Origin: CAXTTV01 sp964247295
GTDB taxonomy: Bacteria; Chloroflexota; Ktedonobacteria; Ktedonobacterales; Ktedonobacteraceae
Length of the DNA stretch: 30,524 nt
NCBI GenBank assembly: GCA_964247295.1
Contig: CAXTTV010000034.1
Coordinates: 1 to 30,524, forward strand
Direction: 5' to 3'
Made by a program: the position numbers and the translations under genes. Under the pieces are notes generated by a model, which saw only the letters and a program-made list of their open reading frames with translations, did not search any database and was not told where the DNA came from. Positions 23,137 through 30,524 of this stretch are shown one piece after another; the stretch's first letter is position 1, and every line of letters begins with the position of its first letter.

Positions 23137-23172
23137 ATGTCAGTATTTCAGCGAACACTGAAATACTGACAT
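23137..23172. repeat. Perfect 15-bp inverted repeat upstream of the CPBP operon
   Basis: ATGTCAGTATTTCAG (23137-23151), a 6-base loop, and CTGAAATACTGACAT (23158-23172). It lies about 35 bases upstream of the proposed CPBP start. It could be the operator of the SdpR-like repressor, which as an ArsR protein should bind dyad DNA, or an RNA hairpin in the leader. Confidence 0.75.
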
Positions 23173-23208
23173 AGAAATGAGAAGAAAACAATGCTTTCTG
23201 AGGCAAAA

Positions 23209-23236
23209 TTTTGGTTTTTTGCGTTCGTGCTATAAA
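23209..23236 (+). promoter_or_regulatory. Weak candidate promoter for mfd
   Basis: TATAAA (23231-23236) lies 16 bases after TTTTGG (23209-23214). The -10 is good and the -35 poor. The leader would be about 170 bases. Confidence 0.3.
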
Positions 23237-23414
23237 ATACATGGAGGACTGCTAAGAGCACACGTACTTTATAGATCTTCGACGGCTTCTTTCAGGCTTA
23301 TGCTACAGTATCAATAGTCTGAATACTCATCTAGAAATTGTGGGCGGAGTATGGGTCGGTAAAATGCTTATTCCTCATTCTCTGCCTGTCTATATCTGTT
23401 TTTGTGAGGTTGGC

Positions 23415-26400
23415 GTGACTTTACAGGGATTACTTTCCGTTTTAACCCAGAGGCCCGAATTTCGCCGCCTCTCTCAACAATTGCAACAGGCCGGGGGCGT
23501 CCCCGCTCTTTCTGGCATTACTGAGGCTGCCCACCCTTTTGTGGCAGCGGCCCTCTCTTCATCGCTGCAACAATCCTTGCTGCTCGTAATGCCGGATGAG
23601 GCGCAGGCTGGTCTGGCAATAGAGACGCTCAAGATGTTAGTGCCTCAGCCAAATGATGTACTCCTCCTTCCCGACCGCGATGCCCTCCCCTATGAGCGCC
23701 TGATTAGCGACGCACTTACCATCCAGCAACGGATGAATGCGTTGATTTGTATGGCTCGCCGGAAGCGCAATCTGATTGTCGTGTGCTCGTCTCGGGCGCT
23801 CTCACAGCCTCTGATTCCTCCTCAAGAACTGTTCTCGTCGCTCTATGATCTGGCGATTGGGCAGGAAGTGGATCTGACGCTGCTCCTGGAGCATCTCTAT
23901 AATCTGGGATACGAACCTGTGGCGGAGGTAGAGGACCCAGGACAATTCAGCCACCGGGGTGGGATTATTGATCTTTTTCCACCAACCCTTCCTCGTCCGG
24001 TTCGCATTGAATTTTTTGGAGATGAGATTGAGTCGATCCGGACGTTTGATCAGGAGACCCAACGCTCGCTGAACCCCATTCAAGACTGTACAATTGGGCC
24101 GGCGCGTGAGGCTCTGCCGCTCCGTGGCCCTGAAGCGGCACACGAACTGGAGAGTCTGGATACCAGTTTTCTGCATCGCGATGCCGCCGAACGCTGGCAA
24201 CGCGATCTGGAGGAACTGCGTAAGAAACGCTCCTTTGAGGATATTGACTTTTATCTGCCCTATCTACATCCTCGGGCCGGTCTGCTCGATTATCTTTCAC
24301 CGCAGAACCTGCTTGTTCTGGATAATCCAGATAACTTGCGCTCAACCCTTAGCGAGATGGACTCACAGGCGCGGGAAATGAAAATCAAAGGGGAGCAGGA
24401 TCACGAGAACCCTTCGCAGCTACGCCCAAACTATATTCCCTGGTCGGAAATTAACCTGCAATTGCAGCAGAGACGCCAGATCCAGTTTGCGAGTATGCTT
24501 TCCTCTGAGGTTGAATTTGGTCCCGATCGCCAGCGCGAGACCGAACACCTTGTACCTGCATTCGCGAGCGCCAATTCCTACGGTGGTCGGCTACGCGCCT
24601 TTGTCCAGGATTGCCGCAAAGCCATCGATAAGCGTGAACGAGTGATAATTGTCACAGCCCAGGGCCGTCGCCTCTCGGAGGTTTTTGGAGATGAAGCATT
24701 CCTGGGTCAGGCGACAATTCCAGTTAGCCCCGGTTCTAACATTCAGCAATTACCCGAACCCGGCACCCTGACGTTGATCCAGGGCCAACTCTCTGAGGGC
24801 TGGCAATCGCAATCTCTGGCCCTACAAGTTTTTACGGATACAGAGATCTTTGGCTGGTCCAAGCGCAGGAACGTTGCGCGCCGCAAGCCAGTGACTCCAG
24901 CCTCTTTCCTGGCCGAGGTGAACCCTGGCGATTATGTGGTTCATCAGGAACATGGGATCGGACGCTTCGAGGGGTTGGTCAAGCTCAACTCCACTGGCGT
25001 TGAGCGCGAATACCTGTTGATCCGCTACGCCGGGACCGACAAACTCTATATTCCAACCGATCAGCTTGATCGCGTCACTCGCTTTATTGGGATGGGCGAT
25101 GCGGTTCCCGCGCTCAGCAAATTGGGAACAGCCGAGTGGACCCGCGCCAAGTCCCGTGTTAAAGAGAATGTGCAGGAGATCGCTCGTGATCTCCTGCGCC
25201 TCTACAGTATGCGTGAGAGCTCAAAGGGCCACGCCTATCCGCCAGATAGCGAGCAACCCTGGCTCCAGGAATTAGAGGAGGCTTTCCCCTATGAAGAGAC
25301 GCCGGACCAGCAGCGCGCAATTGAAGAGGTCAAGGGTGATATGGAGCAACCCCGCCCGATGGATCGCCTTGTCTGCGGCGATGTTGGCTATGGAAAGACC
25401 GAGGTCGCGCTCCGAGCGGCGTTTAAAGCAGTGTTAGATCAGCTCCAGGTCGCGATTCTGGTCCCAACGACAGTGCTGGCCCTGCAACACTTCAATACCT
25501 TCAGAGACCGCCTTCAGGCCTATCCTGTACGCGTCGAGCTACTCAGCCGCTTTCGGACTCCGAAAGAGCAGAAGCAGGTCCTGGGGGATCTCGCGATCGG
25601 CAAGGTGGATATCATTATTGGCACGCACCGTCTGCTTCAGAAAGATGTTGTGTTTCTCAATCTGGGTCTGCTCATCGTAGATGAAGAGCAGCGGTTCGGT
25701 GTTATCCACAAAGAGCGTCTCAAGCAGTTGCGAACCGAAGTAGATGTACTTACTATGACGGCAACCCCGATCCCACGCACGCTCCACATGTCCCTGGTCA
25801 ATCTACGCGACATGAGTGTGATTGAGACCCCGCCACAGGAGCGCCTGCCGATCCGCACCACCATCCGAGAATATGACGAGAGCCTGATCCGTGAGGCGAT
25901 CTTGCGCGAGATTGATCGCGGGGGGCAGGTCTTTTTTGTCCATAACCGCGTCCAGGGGATTCAGATGCTGGCTCAGAAGCTACAAAAATTGGTACCTGAG
26001 GCAAACTTTATTATCGGTCATGGGCAAATGGCGGAAGATCAATTAGAGAAAGTCATGCTCGACTTCTCCAGTGGCAAATATAATGTATTGGTCTCCACCA
26101 CAATTATTGAGAACGGCCTCGATATCCCTAACGCCAACACGATTATTGTCAATAACGCGGCCTTCTTTGGCCTCTCGCAGCTTTATCAATTGCGGGGACG
26201 TGTCGGGCGCTCTACACATCAGGCATACGCCTACTTTCTGTATGCTCGTGAGTCGCGCCTGACCCCCTTACAGGAGAAACGTCTGCGCGCGATCTTCGAG
26301 GCGACCGAACTGGGCGCGGGTTTTCGAATAGCTATGAAGGATCTGGAGATCCGTGGGGCCGGTGATCTATTGGGATCAGAGCAATCAGGCTTTATGAACT

Positions 26401-26918
26401 CCGTTGGCTTTGACCTTTACTGCAAACTGCTGGCAGAGGCCGTACAGGAGCTTCAGGGCCAGCAGGTAGAGATTGCACTTCCAAGTATCAGTCTGGATCT
26501 ACCGCTAGATGCCTACCTGCCTGACGATTACATAGGAGATCGCACTTTGAAAGTCAACTTTTACCAGCGCCTCGCTAACCTGACCCGTTCAGAGCAAGTG
26601 GAGGCCATGGCAGCTGAAATGAATGATCGTTTTGGCGCGCCCCCGGAGGCCGTTCAGAATCTGCTTACGTTGGTTCGCTTGAAGGCTGAGGCAGCAACCC
26701 TTGGCTATGAAACCATCGCACTAAAAGATAATGAATTTATCTTAACCGTGAAACGCTCCGTCGTCCCCAATCGGATCGTGCTTTACCGCAGGTTCCGCAA
26801 CGAGGCGCGGGTGCAGCAGGGAATTATTCGTATTCCACGCCGTCTGCTGGGACAAAACTGGTTGGAACAATTGCAGGAGCTTATGCATGAGATTACAACC
26901 AGTATGTCCCCAGCCTGA
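23415..26918 (+). CDS. mfd: Transcription-repair coupling factor Mfd
   Basis: Mfd pushes stalled RNA polymerase off damaged DNA and recruits UvrA. From the GTG at 23415 the protein has 1167 residues with all family domains in order: a UvrB-like N-terminal part (GYEPVAEVEDPGQFSHRGGIIDLFP), the polymerase-interacting CarD-like domain (NPGDYVVHQEHGIGRF from about 503), the RecG-like motor with Walker A GDVGYGKTE (K661) and the DEEQ box (756-759), the TRG region, and the C-terminal domain that holds UvrA. I prefer GTG 23415 (VTLQGLLSVLTQ), with TGAGGT upstream, over an ATG at 23364 or a GTG at 23340, because the extra residues are hydrophobic and unlike the family; this is not certain. A strong terminator follows. 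Confidence 0.97.
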   Translation: MTLQGLLSVLTQRPEFRRLSQQLQQAGGVPALSGITEAAHPFVAAALSSSLQQSLLLVMPDEAQAGLAIETLKMLVPQPNDVLLLPDRDALPYERLISDALTIQQRMNALICMARRKRNLIVVCSSRALSQPLIPPQELFSSLYDLAIGQEVDLTLLLEHLYNLGYEPVAEVEDPGQFSHRGGIIDLFPPTLPRPVRIEFFGDEIESIRTFDQETQRSLNPIQDCTIGPAREALPLRGPEAAHELESLDTSFLHRDAAERWQRDLEELRKKRSFEDIDFYLPYLHPRAGLLDYLSPQNLLVLDNPDNLRSTLSEMDSQAREMKIKGEQDHENPSQLRPNYIPWSEINLQLQQRRQIQFASMLSSEVEFGPDRQRETEHLVPAFASANSYGGRLRAFVQDCRKAIDKRERVIIVTAQGRRLSEVFGDEAFLGQATIPVSPGSNIQQLPEPGTLTLIQGQLSEGWQSQSLALQVFTDTEIFGWSKRRNVARRKPVTPASFLAEVNPGDYVVHQEHGIGRFEGLVKLNSTGVEREYLLIRYAGTDKLYIPTDQLDRVTRFIGMGDAVPALSKLGTAEWTRAKSRVKENVQEIARDLLRLYSMRESSKGHAYPPDSEQPWLQELEEAFPYEETPDQQRAIEEVKGDMEQPRPMDRLVCGDVGYGKTEVALRAAFKAVLDQLQVAILVPTTVLALQHFNTFRDRLQAYPVRVELLSRFRTPKEQKQVLGDLAIGKVDIIIGTHRLLQKDVVFLNLGLLIVDEEQRFGVIHKERLKQLRTEVDVLTMTATPIPRTLHMSLVNLRDMSVIETPPQERLPIRTTIREYDESLIREAILREIDRGGQVFFVHNRVQGIQMLAQKLQKLVPEANFIIGHGQMAEDQLEKVMLDFSSGKYNVLVSTTIIENGLDIPNANTIIVNNAAFFGLSQLYQLRGRVGRSTHQAYAYFLYARESRLTPLQEKRLRAIFEATELGAGFRIAMKDLEIRGAGDLLGSEQSGFMNSVGFDLYCKLLAEAVQELQGQQVEIALPSISLDLPLDAYLPDDYIGDRTLKVNFYQRLANLTRSEQVEAMAAEMNDRFGAPPEAVQNLLTLVRLKAEAATLGYETIALKDNEFILTVKRSVVPNRIVLYRRFRNEARVQQGIIRIPRRLLGQNWLEQLQELMHEITTSMSPA

Positions 26919-26931
26919 TATAGACCGACAC

Positions 26932-26965
26932 AAAGCAGGGGAGTCGATAGAAGCTCCCCTGCTTT
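26932..26965. terminator. Rho-independent terminator after mfd
   Basis: AAAGCAGGGGAG (26932-26943) and CTCCCCTGCTTT (26954-26965) form a perfect 12-bp stem with a 10-base loop, followed by TCTCT on the plus strand. It also faces the converging DUF4388 gene and may serve both. Confidence 0.88.
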
Positions 26966-26972
26966 TCTCTGG

Positions 26973-27536
26973 CTACGAATGCGTCGTCAGAAACCCCTGA
27001 TCCTGTAATTGGCGTAGAATACACTCAATTTCAAAACTATCTTTGTTGGAACAGCGAGCAATATCGGTAATAGTTCGTCTTCCATCCACCAGCAATAATA
27101 TCTGACGCTGCTTGCGCGTTAGCGGTAAAGATAATACATCGCACTCAATTGTGCGTTTCTGAGGCTTCCAATCCCAGGATGAGAATCGGGTTTCTTTCAC
27201 GCTATATTTACTTGAAGGCTCTTGACTCACGCGGATTAACCCAGATTTAGAGACGGTATAGGCAGGTGTACTTAACTGCATCGAGGGATGAGAAACGTTC
27301 ACTACAAACGTAAAGTAAACCGTACGCCAGTTTAACATCCACTCAATCGCCTCCCGCCCAAAAGAAAGACCGGTATGGGCATAGGTCGGTTGCCCCATCT
27401 GAAAGTAGATCTCCCCTTCCTCTACCTTTTTCCTTAAGAGATGTTCTACACTCAACAATCCACTTCTCTTGCTCGTCCGTGCCATCTCAAAAACCTCAAT
27501 TAGGCGATCAGCAGTTATGTTTCTTCCCCGTACCAT
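26973..27536 (-). CDS. DUF4388 domain protein with C-terminal winged-helix-like domain
   Basis: The 187-residue protein begins with a DUF4388 (PatA N-terminal-like) domain: LIEVFEMARTSKRSGLLSVE, a GEIYFQMGQPTYAHTG strand pair and a following helix GREAIEWMLNW. A middle linker of about 45 residues has no recognised fold. The last 55 residues (LTRKQRQILLLVDGRRTITDIARCSNKDSFEIECILRQLQDQGFL) resemble the small helical domain often paired with DUF4388, which looks like a winged helix. Such proteins are thought to be signalling adaptors in gliding or multicellular bacteria, but the molecular role is not known. The ATG at 27536 follows GAGGGG. It stands alone, with an AT-rich region upstream. Confidence 0.8.
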   Translation of the reverse strand: MVRGRNITADRLIEVFEMARTSKRSGLLSVEHLLRKKVEEGEIYFQMGQPTYAHTGLSFGREAIEWMLNWRTVYFTFVVNVSHPSMQLSTPAYTVSKSGLIRVSQEPSSKYSVKETRFSSWDWKPQKRTIECDVLSLPLTRKQRQILLLVDGRRTITDIARCSNKDSFEIECILRQLQDQGFLTTHS

Positions 27537-27850
27537 TTAAGCCACCCCTCTGTTTCAGAATATCGATAAATTATTTCCGTCAACAAATATATCAATAAAC
27601 TTCTATGATTGTTATAACACATAAAACCTGTTATCTAAACAAAAATTTCATAAAAATTTGGCATATATCATCCTCTTTAACAAATTTTTTATACCGATGG
27701 AACACTATTACACAAACCATCAAAATAGCCCGGTATCCAATGCAGATAACCAATGACCACTAAACGAAACTTGAGTTGATGGTAAAAATACAGAGGAATA
27801 TATCTAGCCTGGGGAAAAGTGTAGCAATTTGGGGATAAAGTCGGCATCAC
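27537..27850. other. AT-rich intergenic region
   Basis: These 314 bases are clearly richer in A and T than their surroundings and hold no ORF worth reporting. On the minus strand TTTAGA-17-TATAAC and TTGACG with a 15-bp spacer to TATTCT are possible promoters for the DUF4388 gene. No terminator hairpin for the LuxR-type gene upstream was found. Confidence 0.4.
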
Positions 27851-30524
27851 TCAAGAAAGGAGCTTATGCTCTAGCGCGTAACGAGTAGCGGCGCTATGCG
27901 AGGAAACATCTATTTTTCGATAGAGTGACGAGATATGAGTGCTGACAGTGCGATGACTAATAATCAGTTGCTCAGCAATCTGAGCTGTGTTTAAGACTTG
28001 AGCAACGAGGCGAAGCACTTGAACTTCGCGTGTGGTCAACTTATCAGGATAAGTGAGCTTTTCAGATCCAGGTTCTTGTACCATCATAACGTCTACAGTA
28101 TCCATTACTATACCCTGGGACCAGATTTGTGCGAATCTTTGCTCTCCAAAGTGGGCACGTACACGTTCAAGAGTCTGCTCATACTCAGCTTGTTCTACTG
28201 GCAACATATGATGATCAATCCAACGATCAGAGGCAGCAAAAAGGTAGGTAGCTCGNNNNNNNNNNCGCTCAAACTGTGCTTGAGCCTCAGCAACCCTCGC
28301 CAATCCGAGTAAACAGTAGCGTACAATAAATTTAGTACCGATACTCTGCGCGACATTAACCCCCTCTTCATAAAGAGATTTTGCTCTTTCTAAATTTCCC
28401 TGGAGTAGTTCCTTCCCCGCCAGGCTATCAAGTGTCATCGCAATAAGATACTCATTATCAATTTCTTTAGCAAGCACCAGGCTTTCCTCTAGTAAAGGTC
28501 CAGCCTTTTCTATATCCTTTTGAAGAACCAGCACATATCCCCAGTAATTCAGCATTAGTGCTAACTGTCGCTTTAAGTTGTAGCTACGGCAAAGCAAAAG
28601 TGCTTCTTCCATCAATTCTGATCCTGCCACTAGCTCATCTTGAAGAAGTATGCATGTTCCCAGAGTCAGCAAGGCATCTACTAATCCCTCTACATCGTTT
28701 ACTGTTCGATAGAGAGCAACACTTTCTTCCAAGAAAGGACGAGCAGTCGTGAGATCGGTCCTTGCAAAAGCCATTTCACCTACCCCAAATAACACCTTTG
28801 CTCTCTCTACTACATGTTCTATCGAGAAAGGTAGCTGAAGAGCGGCTTCTGACCATTGTTGTCCCTCACCCCATAAACTTCGATTAATCCAAAACCAGGG
28901 AAGAATTCCACATAGTAGCAAAGCAGTTGTTGTTTCTTGTTGCTCAATCGACCATCGCAGAGCAGCACGTATATTTTGCTGCTCGTAATCCAATCTTGCA
29001 AGCCAGGCGATTTGTTGAGACCCCTTTAGATACTGCTCAGCCTCTTGTAGTAAAGCCAGATAGTAGAGAGTGTGAGCCTGCTGGGCTGTATAAAGCTCTT
29101 TGGCCTCTTGTAATCGGTGCTTTGCATACTCACGCACCGTCTCAAACATTAAGAGTCGAGAGTTTTCTCCTTGCACAATCTTTCTTACTAAACTTTTATC
29201 GAGGAGAGACATGGCAGTGGAAAAGAGTTGTGATGAATTTTCTAGATTTTGAACGTGTAGGTATGTTGTTTCAAGAGCCTGGAATGTACAACCGCTATCA
29301 AAAATCGCAAGATGTCGAAAGAGATGCTGTTCTTGAGGTGTGAGCAGCTTATAGCTCCAATCGATTGTCTGGTGCATCGTCTGTTGACGCTCAGGAGCAT
29401 CAACAGTCCCCTGAGTCATATTTACTAGAAGCTCCTGCCTTAAACGTGCTAACAATTCTTGTGGAGAGAGAAGCCTCATCCAGGGTACGACTAATTCAAT
29501 TGCGAGTGGCAGACCATCTAAATGTATACAAATATCTGTGATAGTCCACGCGTTCAAAGCGGTAATTACAAAATCAGCTTGAAGGGCCTGACTACGCCGT
29601 GTGAAAAGTGCTACGGCAGGTGTTTGAGCAATAGTCTCATAGTCTGGAATGTTTTTTGCATCTGGTAAAGCCAGAGGAGGTACAAAAAAGACATGCTCTC
29701 CACGAACATTTAAACGAGTTCGACTTGTTACCAGGATTTTTATAGAAAGACATGATGCTAAAATAGTGGAAATGAATGGAGCTATCGCCAATACATGCTC
29801 AAAATTATCAAATAACAAAAGCATGTTTTGATCTTTAAGTGCCGTTATTAAAAGCTCAGTCAAGGACATTTGCCCATCAGCTTTCAAATGAAGTGCCTGC
29901 ACAATGGTGGAAAGCACGAAATCTGAGTGGATAACAGGGGCTAATGAAACAAAGGCTACGCCGTTTTTGAAGCTAGAACTGACTTTATCTGCAACTTCAA
30001 GAGCTAAACGTGTTTTTCCAACGCCTCCTGAACCTGTAAGCGTCAGAAGCTGCACATCAGGACGTTGCAATAAAGCGATAAGCGTTGATAAATCCTGCTC
30101 ACGTCCAATGAGTGGGTCTTGAGAATAGGGGAGTGAATCTACAAAAGAAGGCAATTCAACAAGATCTTGCGCGACTACTGGCTGAATATCATCCTCGGGC
30201 ATTAAAGGGCGACTTGAAGCATGACTGGCCTGACGCTCTAGTTCTTGTGCCACCTGCTCTAAACGAGTAAGGGTAACATNNNNNNNNNNTTGGTCCTAAA
30301 TATTTATGTATGAGCTTTCCATCTATTCGTCGATAAGCAATCCAATAGGCCCCTCCACGCGCTCGCGTCTCTTTTCGAGCGGTAAACGTTCCATGAGGAA
30401 ATTGAAAGTGAAATGATGGGATATGCTCAAGCCATTGGTACAATGGCTCATTATTATACTGCAAAGGAGATGAAACTACTTCTTGTATCAGATCCTCATA
30501 TATAAAATAGGCTTCCGCTTGTAC
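27851..30524 (-). CDS. Large NB-ARC/LuxR-family transcription regulator (5' end cut, two assembly gaps)
   Basis: Read as one gene from the right edge to 27851. The order is: an N-terminal module (GTFTARKETRARGGAYWIAYRR ... KYLGP), a P-loop ATPase of the NB-ARC/STAND type (LTGSGGVGKTRLAL, LLLFDNFEHVL, ILVTSRTRL, LDGLPLAIEL), a long helical TPR-like region, and a C-terminal LuxR helix-turn-helix (LTTREVQVLRLVAQVLNTAQIAEQLIISHRTVSTHI). Such proteins are ATP-switched activators related to MalT. Two 10-N runs interrupt it. At 30280-30289 the placeholder shifts the frame, yet both sides fit one protein (KYLGP, then VTLTRLEQVAQELERQ). A shorter start at the GTG of 30253 is formally possible but would drop the N-terminal module. 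The inducing signal and target genes are unknown. Confidence 0.82.
28256..28265. other. Assembly gap, 10 N
   Basis: Ten N inside the LuxR-type gene. The coding flanks on the minus strand are GAGCG and CGAGCT; joined over their shared CG they read F-E-R-A-T-Y without missing residues. Confidence 0.9.
30280..30289. other. Assembly gap, 10 N
   Basis: Ten N near the 5' end of the LuxR-type gene. Counting exactly ten bases breaks the reading frame, so the number is a placeholder and not a measured length. Confidence 0.9.

Noticed and set aside
30189..30464. Separate short gene at the right end
   Set aside because: Its first 58 residues are the N-terminal module of the LuxR-type regulator, and the rest is an out-of-frame reading caused by the 10-N placeholder.
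1..30524. tRNA, rRNA, CRISPR arrays, insertion sequences and prophage genes
   Set aside because: I looked for tRNA T-loop patterns, regularly spaced repeats and transposase or integrase motifs and found none that hold up by eye; a tRNAscan or CRISPR search would settle it.

Overview
The window looks like a chromosomal stretch of a Chloroflexota bacterium, most likely of the Ktedonobacteria. This is inferred from three things seen here: a large NB-ARC/LuxR regulator whose N-terminal module (GTFTARKE ... YWIAYRR ... KYLG) I associate with Ktedonobacter-type genomes, a stand-alone DUF4388 protein, and a GatCA-MoxR-DUF58-transglutaminase gene set. I have no database result behind the taxonomic guess. 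Two runs of exactly 10 N near the right end show that this is a scaffolded draft assembly.

Layout, left to right. (1) 1-2858, minus: an MMPL/RND exporter followed, with a 4-base ATGA overlap, by a CrtC/AttH-fold lipoprotein cut by the left edge. (2) 3149-4127, plus: smpB and a hotdog thioesterase, meeting a minus-strand MFS transporter (4138-5469). (3) 5855-6274, plus: a Nudix-fold protein with a damaged catalytic box. (4) 6324-9392, minus: an ABC-2 exporter (ATPase then permease) and two diverged GNAT paralogues. (5) 9503-9872, minus: a compact transcription unit for a 56-residue peptide with its own promoter, leader hairpin and terminator, just upstream of the ABC exporter. (6) 9963-15153, minus: MoxR ATPase - DUF58 - membrane transglutaminase, tightly coupled, followed by a small unknown protein with its own predicted promoter. 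(7) 15467-21020, plus: acylphosphatase, gatC, gatA, a complex RNA-structure region, a D-Ala-D-Ala carboxypeptidase, a calcineurin-like phosphoesterase with a very large acidic insert, and pth. (8) 21089-23103, minus: overlapping genes for a CPBP membrane protease, an SdpR-like ArsR repressor and an SdpI-like immunity protein, preceded by a perfect 15-bp inverted repeat. (9) 23415-26918, plus: mfd. (10) 26973 to the end, minus: a DUF4388 protein and the large NB-ARC/LuxR regulator, which runs off the right edge.

How they work together. Housekeeping genes (smpB, gatC, gatA, pth, mfd, the carboxypeptidase) serve ribosome rescue, Gln-tRNA formation, peptidyl-tRNA recycling, transcription-coupled repair and wall trimming. 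Between them sit small accessory modules of the cell envelope: the MMPL/lipoprotein pair, the MoxR-DUF58-transglutaminase operon, the CPBP-SdpR-SdpI module (resembles peptide-toxin immunity, but no toxin gene is next to it) and the peptide gene beside an ABC-2 exporter. The peptide unit and the CPBP-SdpR-SdpI operon are the best candidates for something undescribed. Whether they are functionally linked cannot be told from sequence alone.
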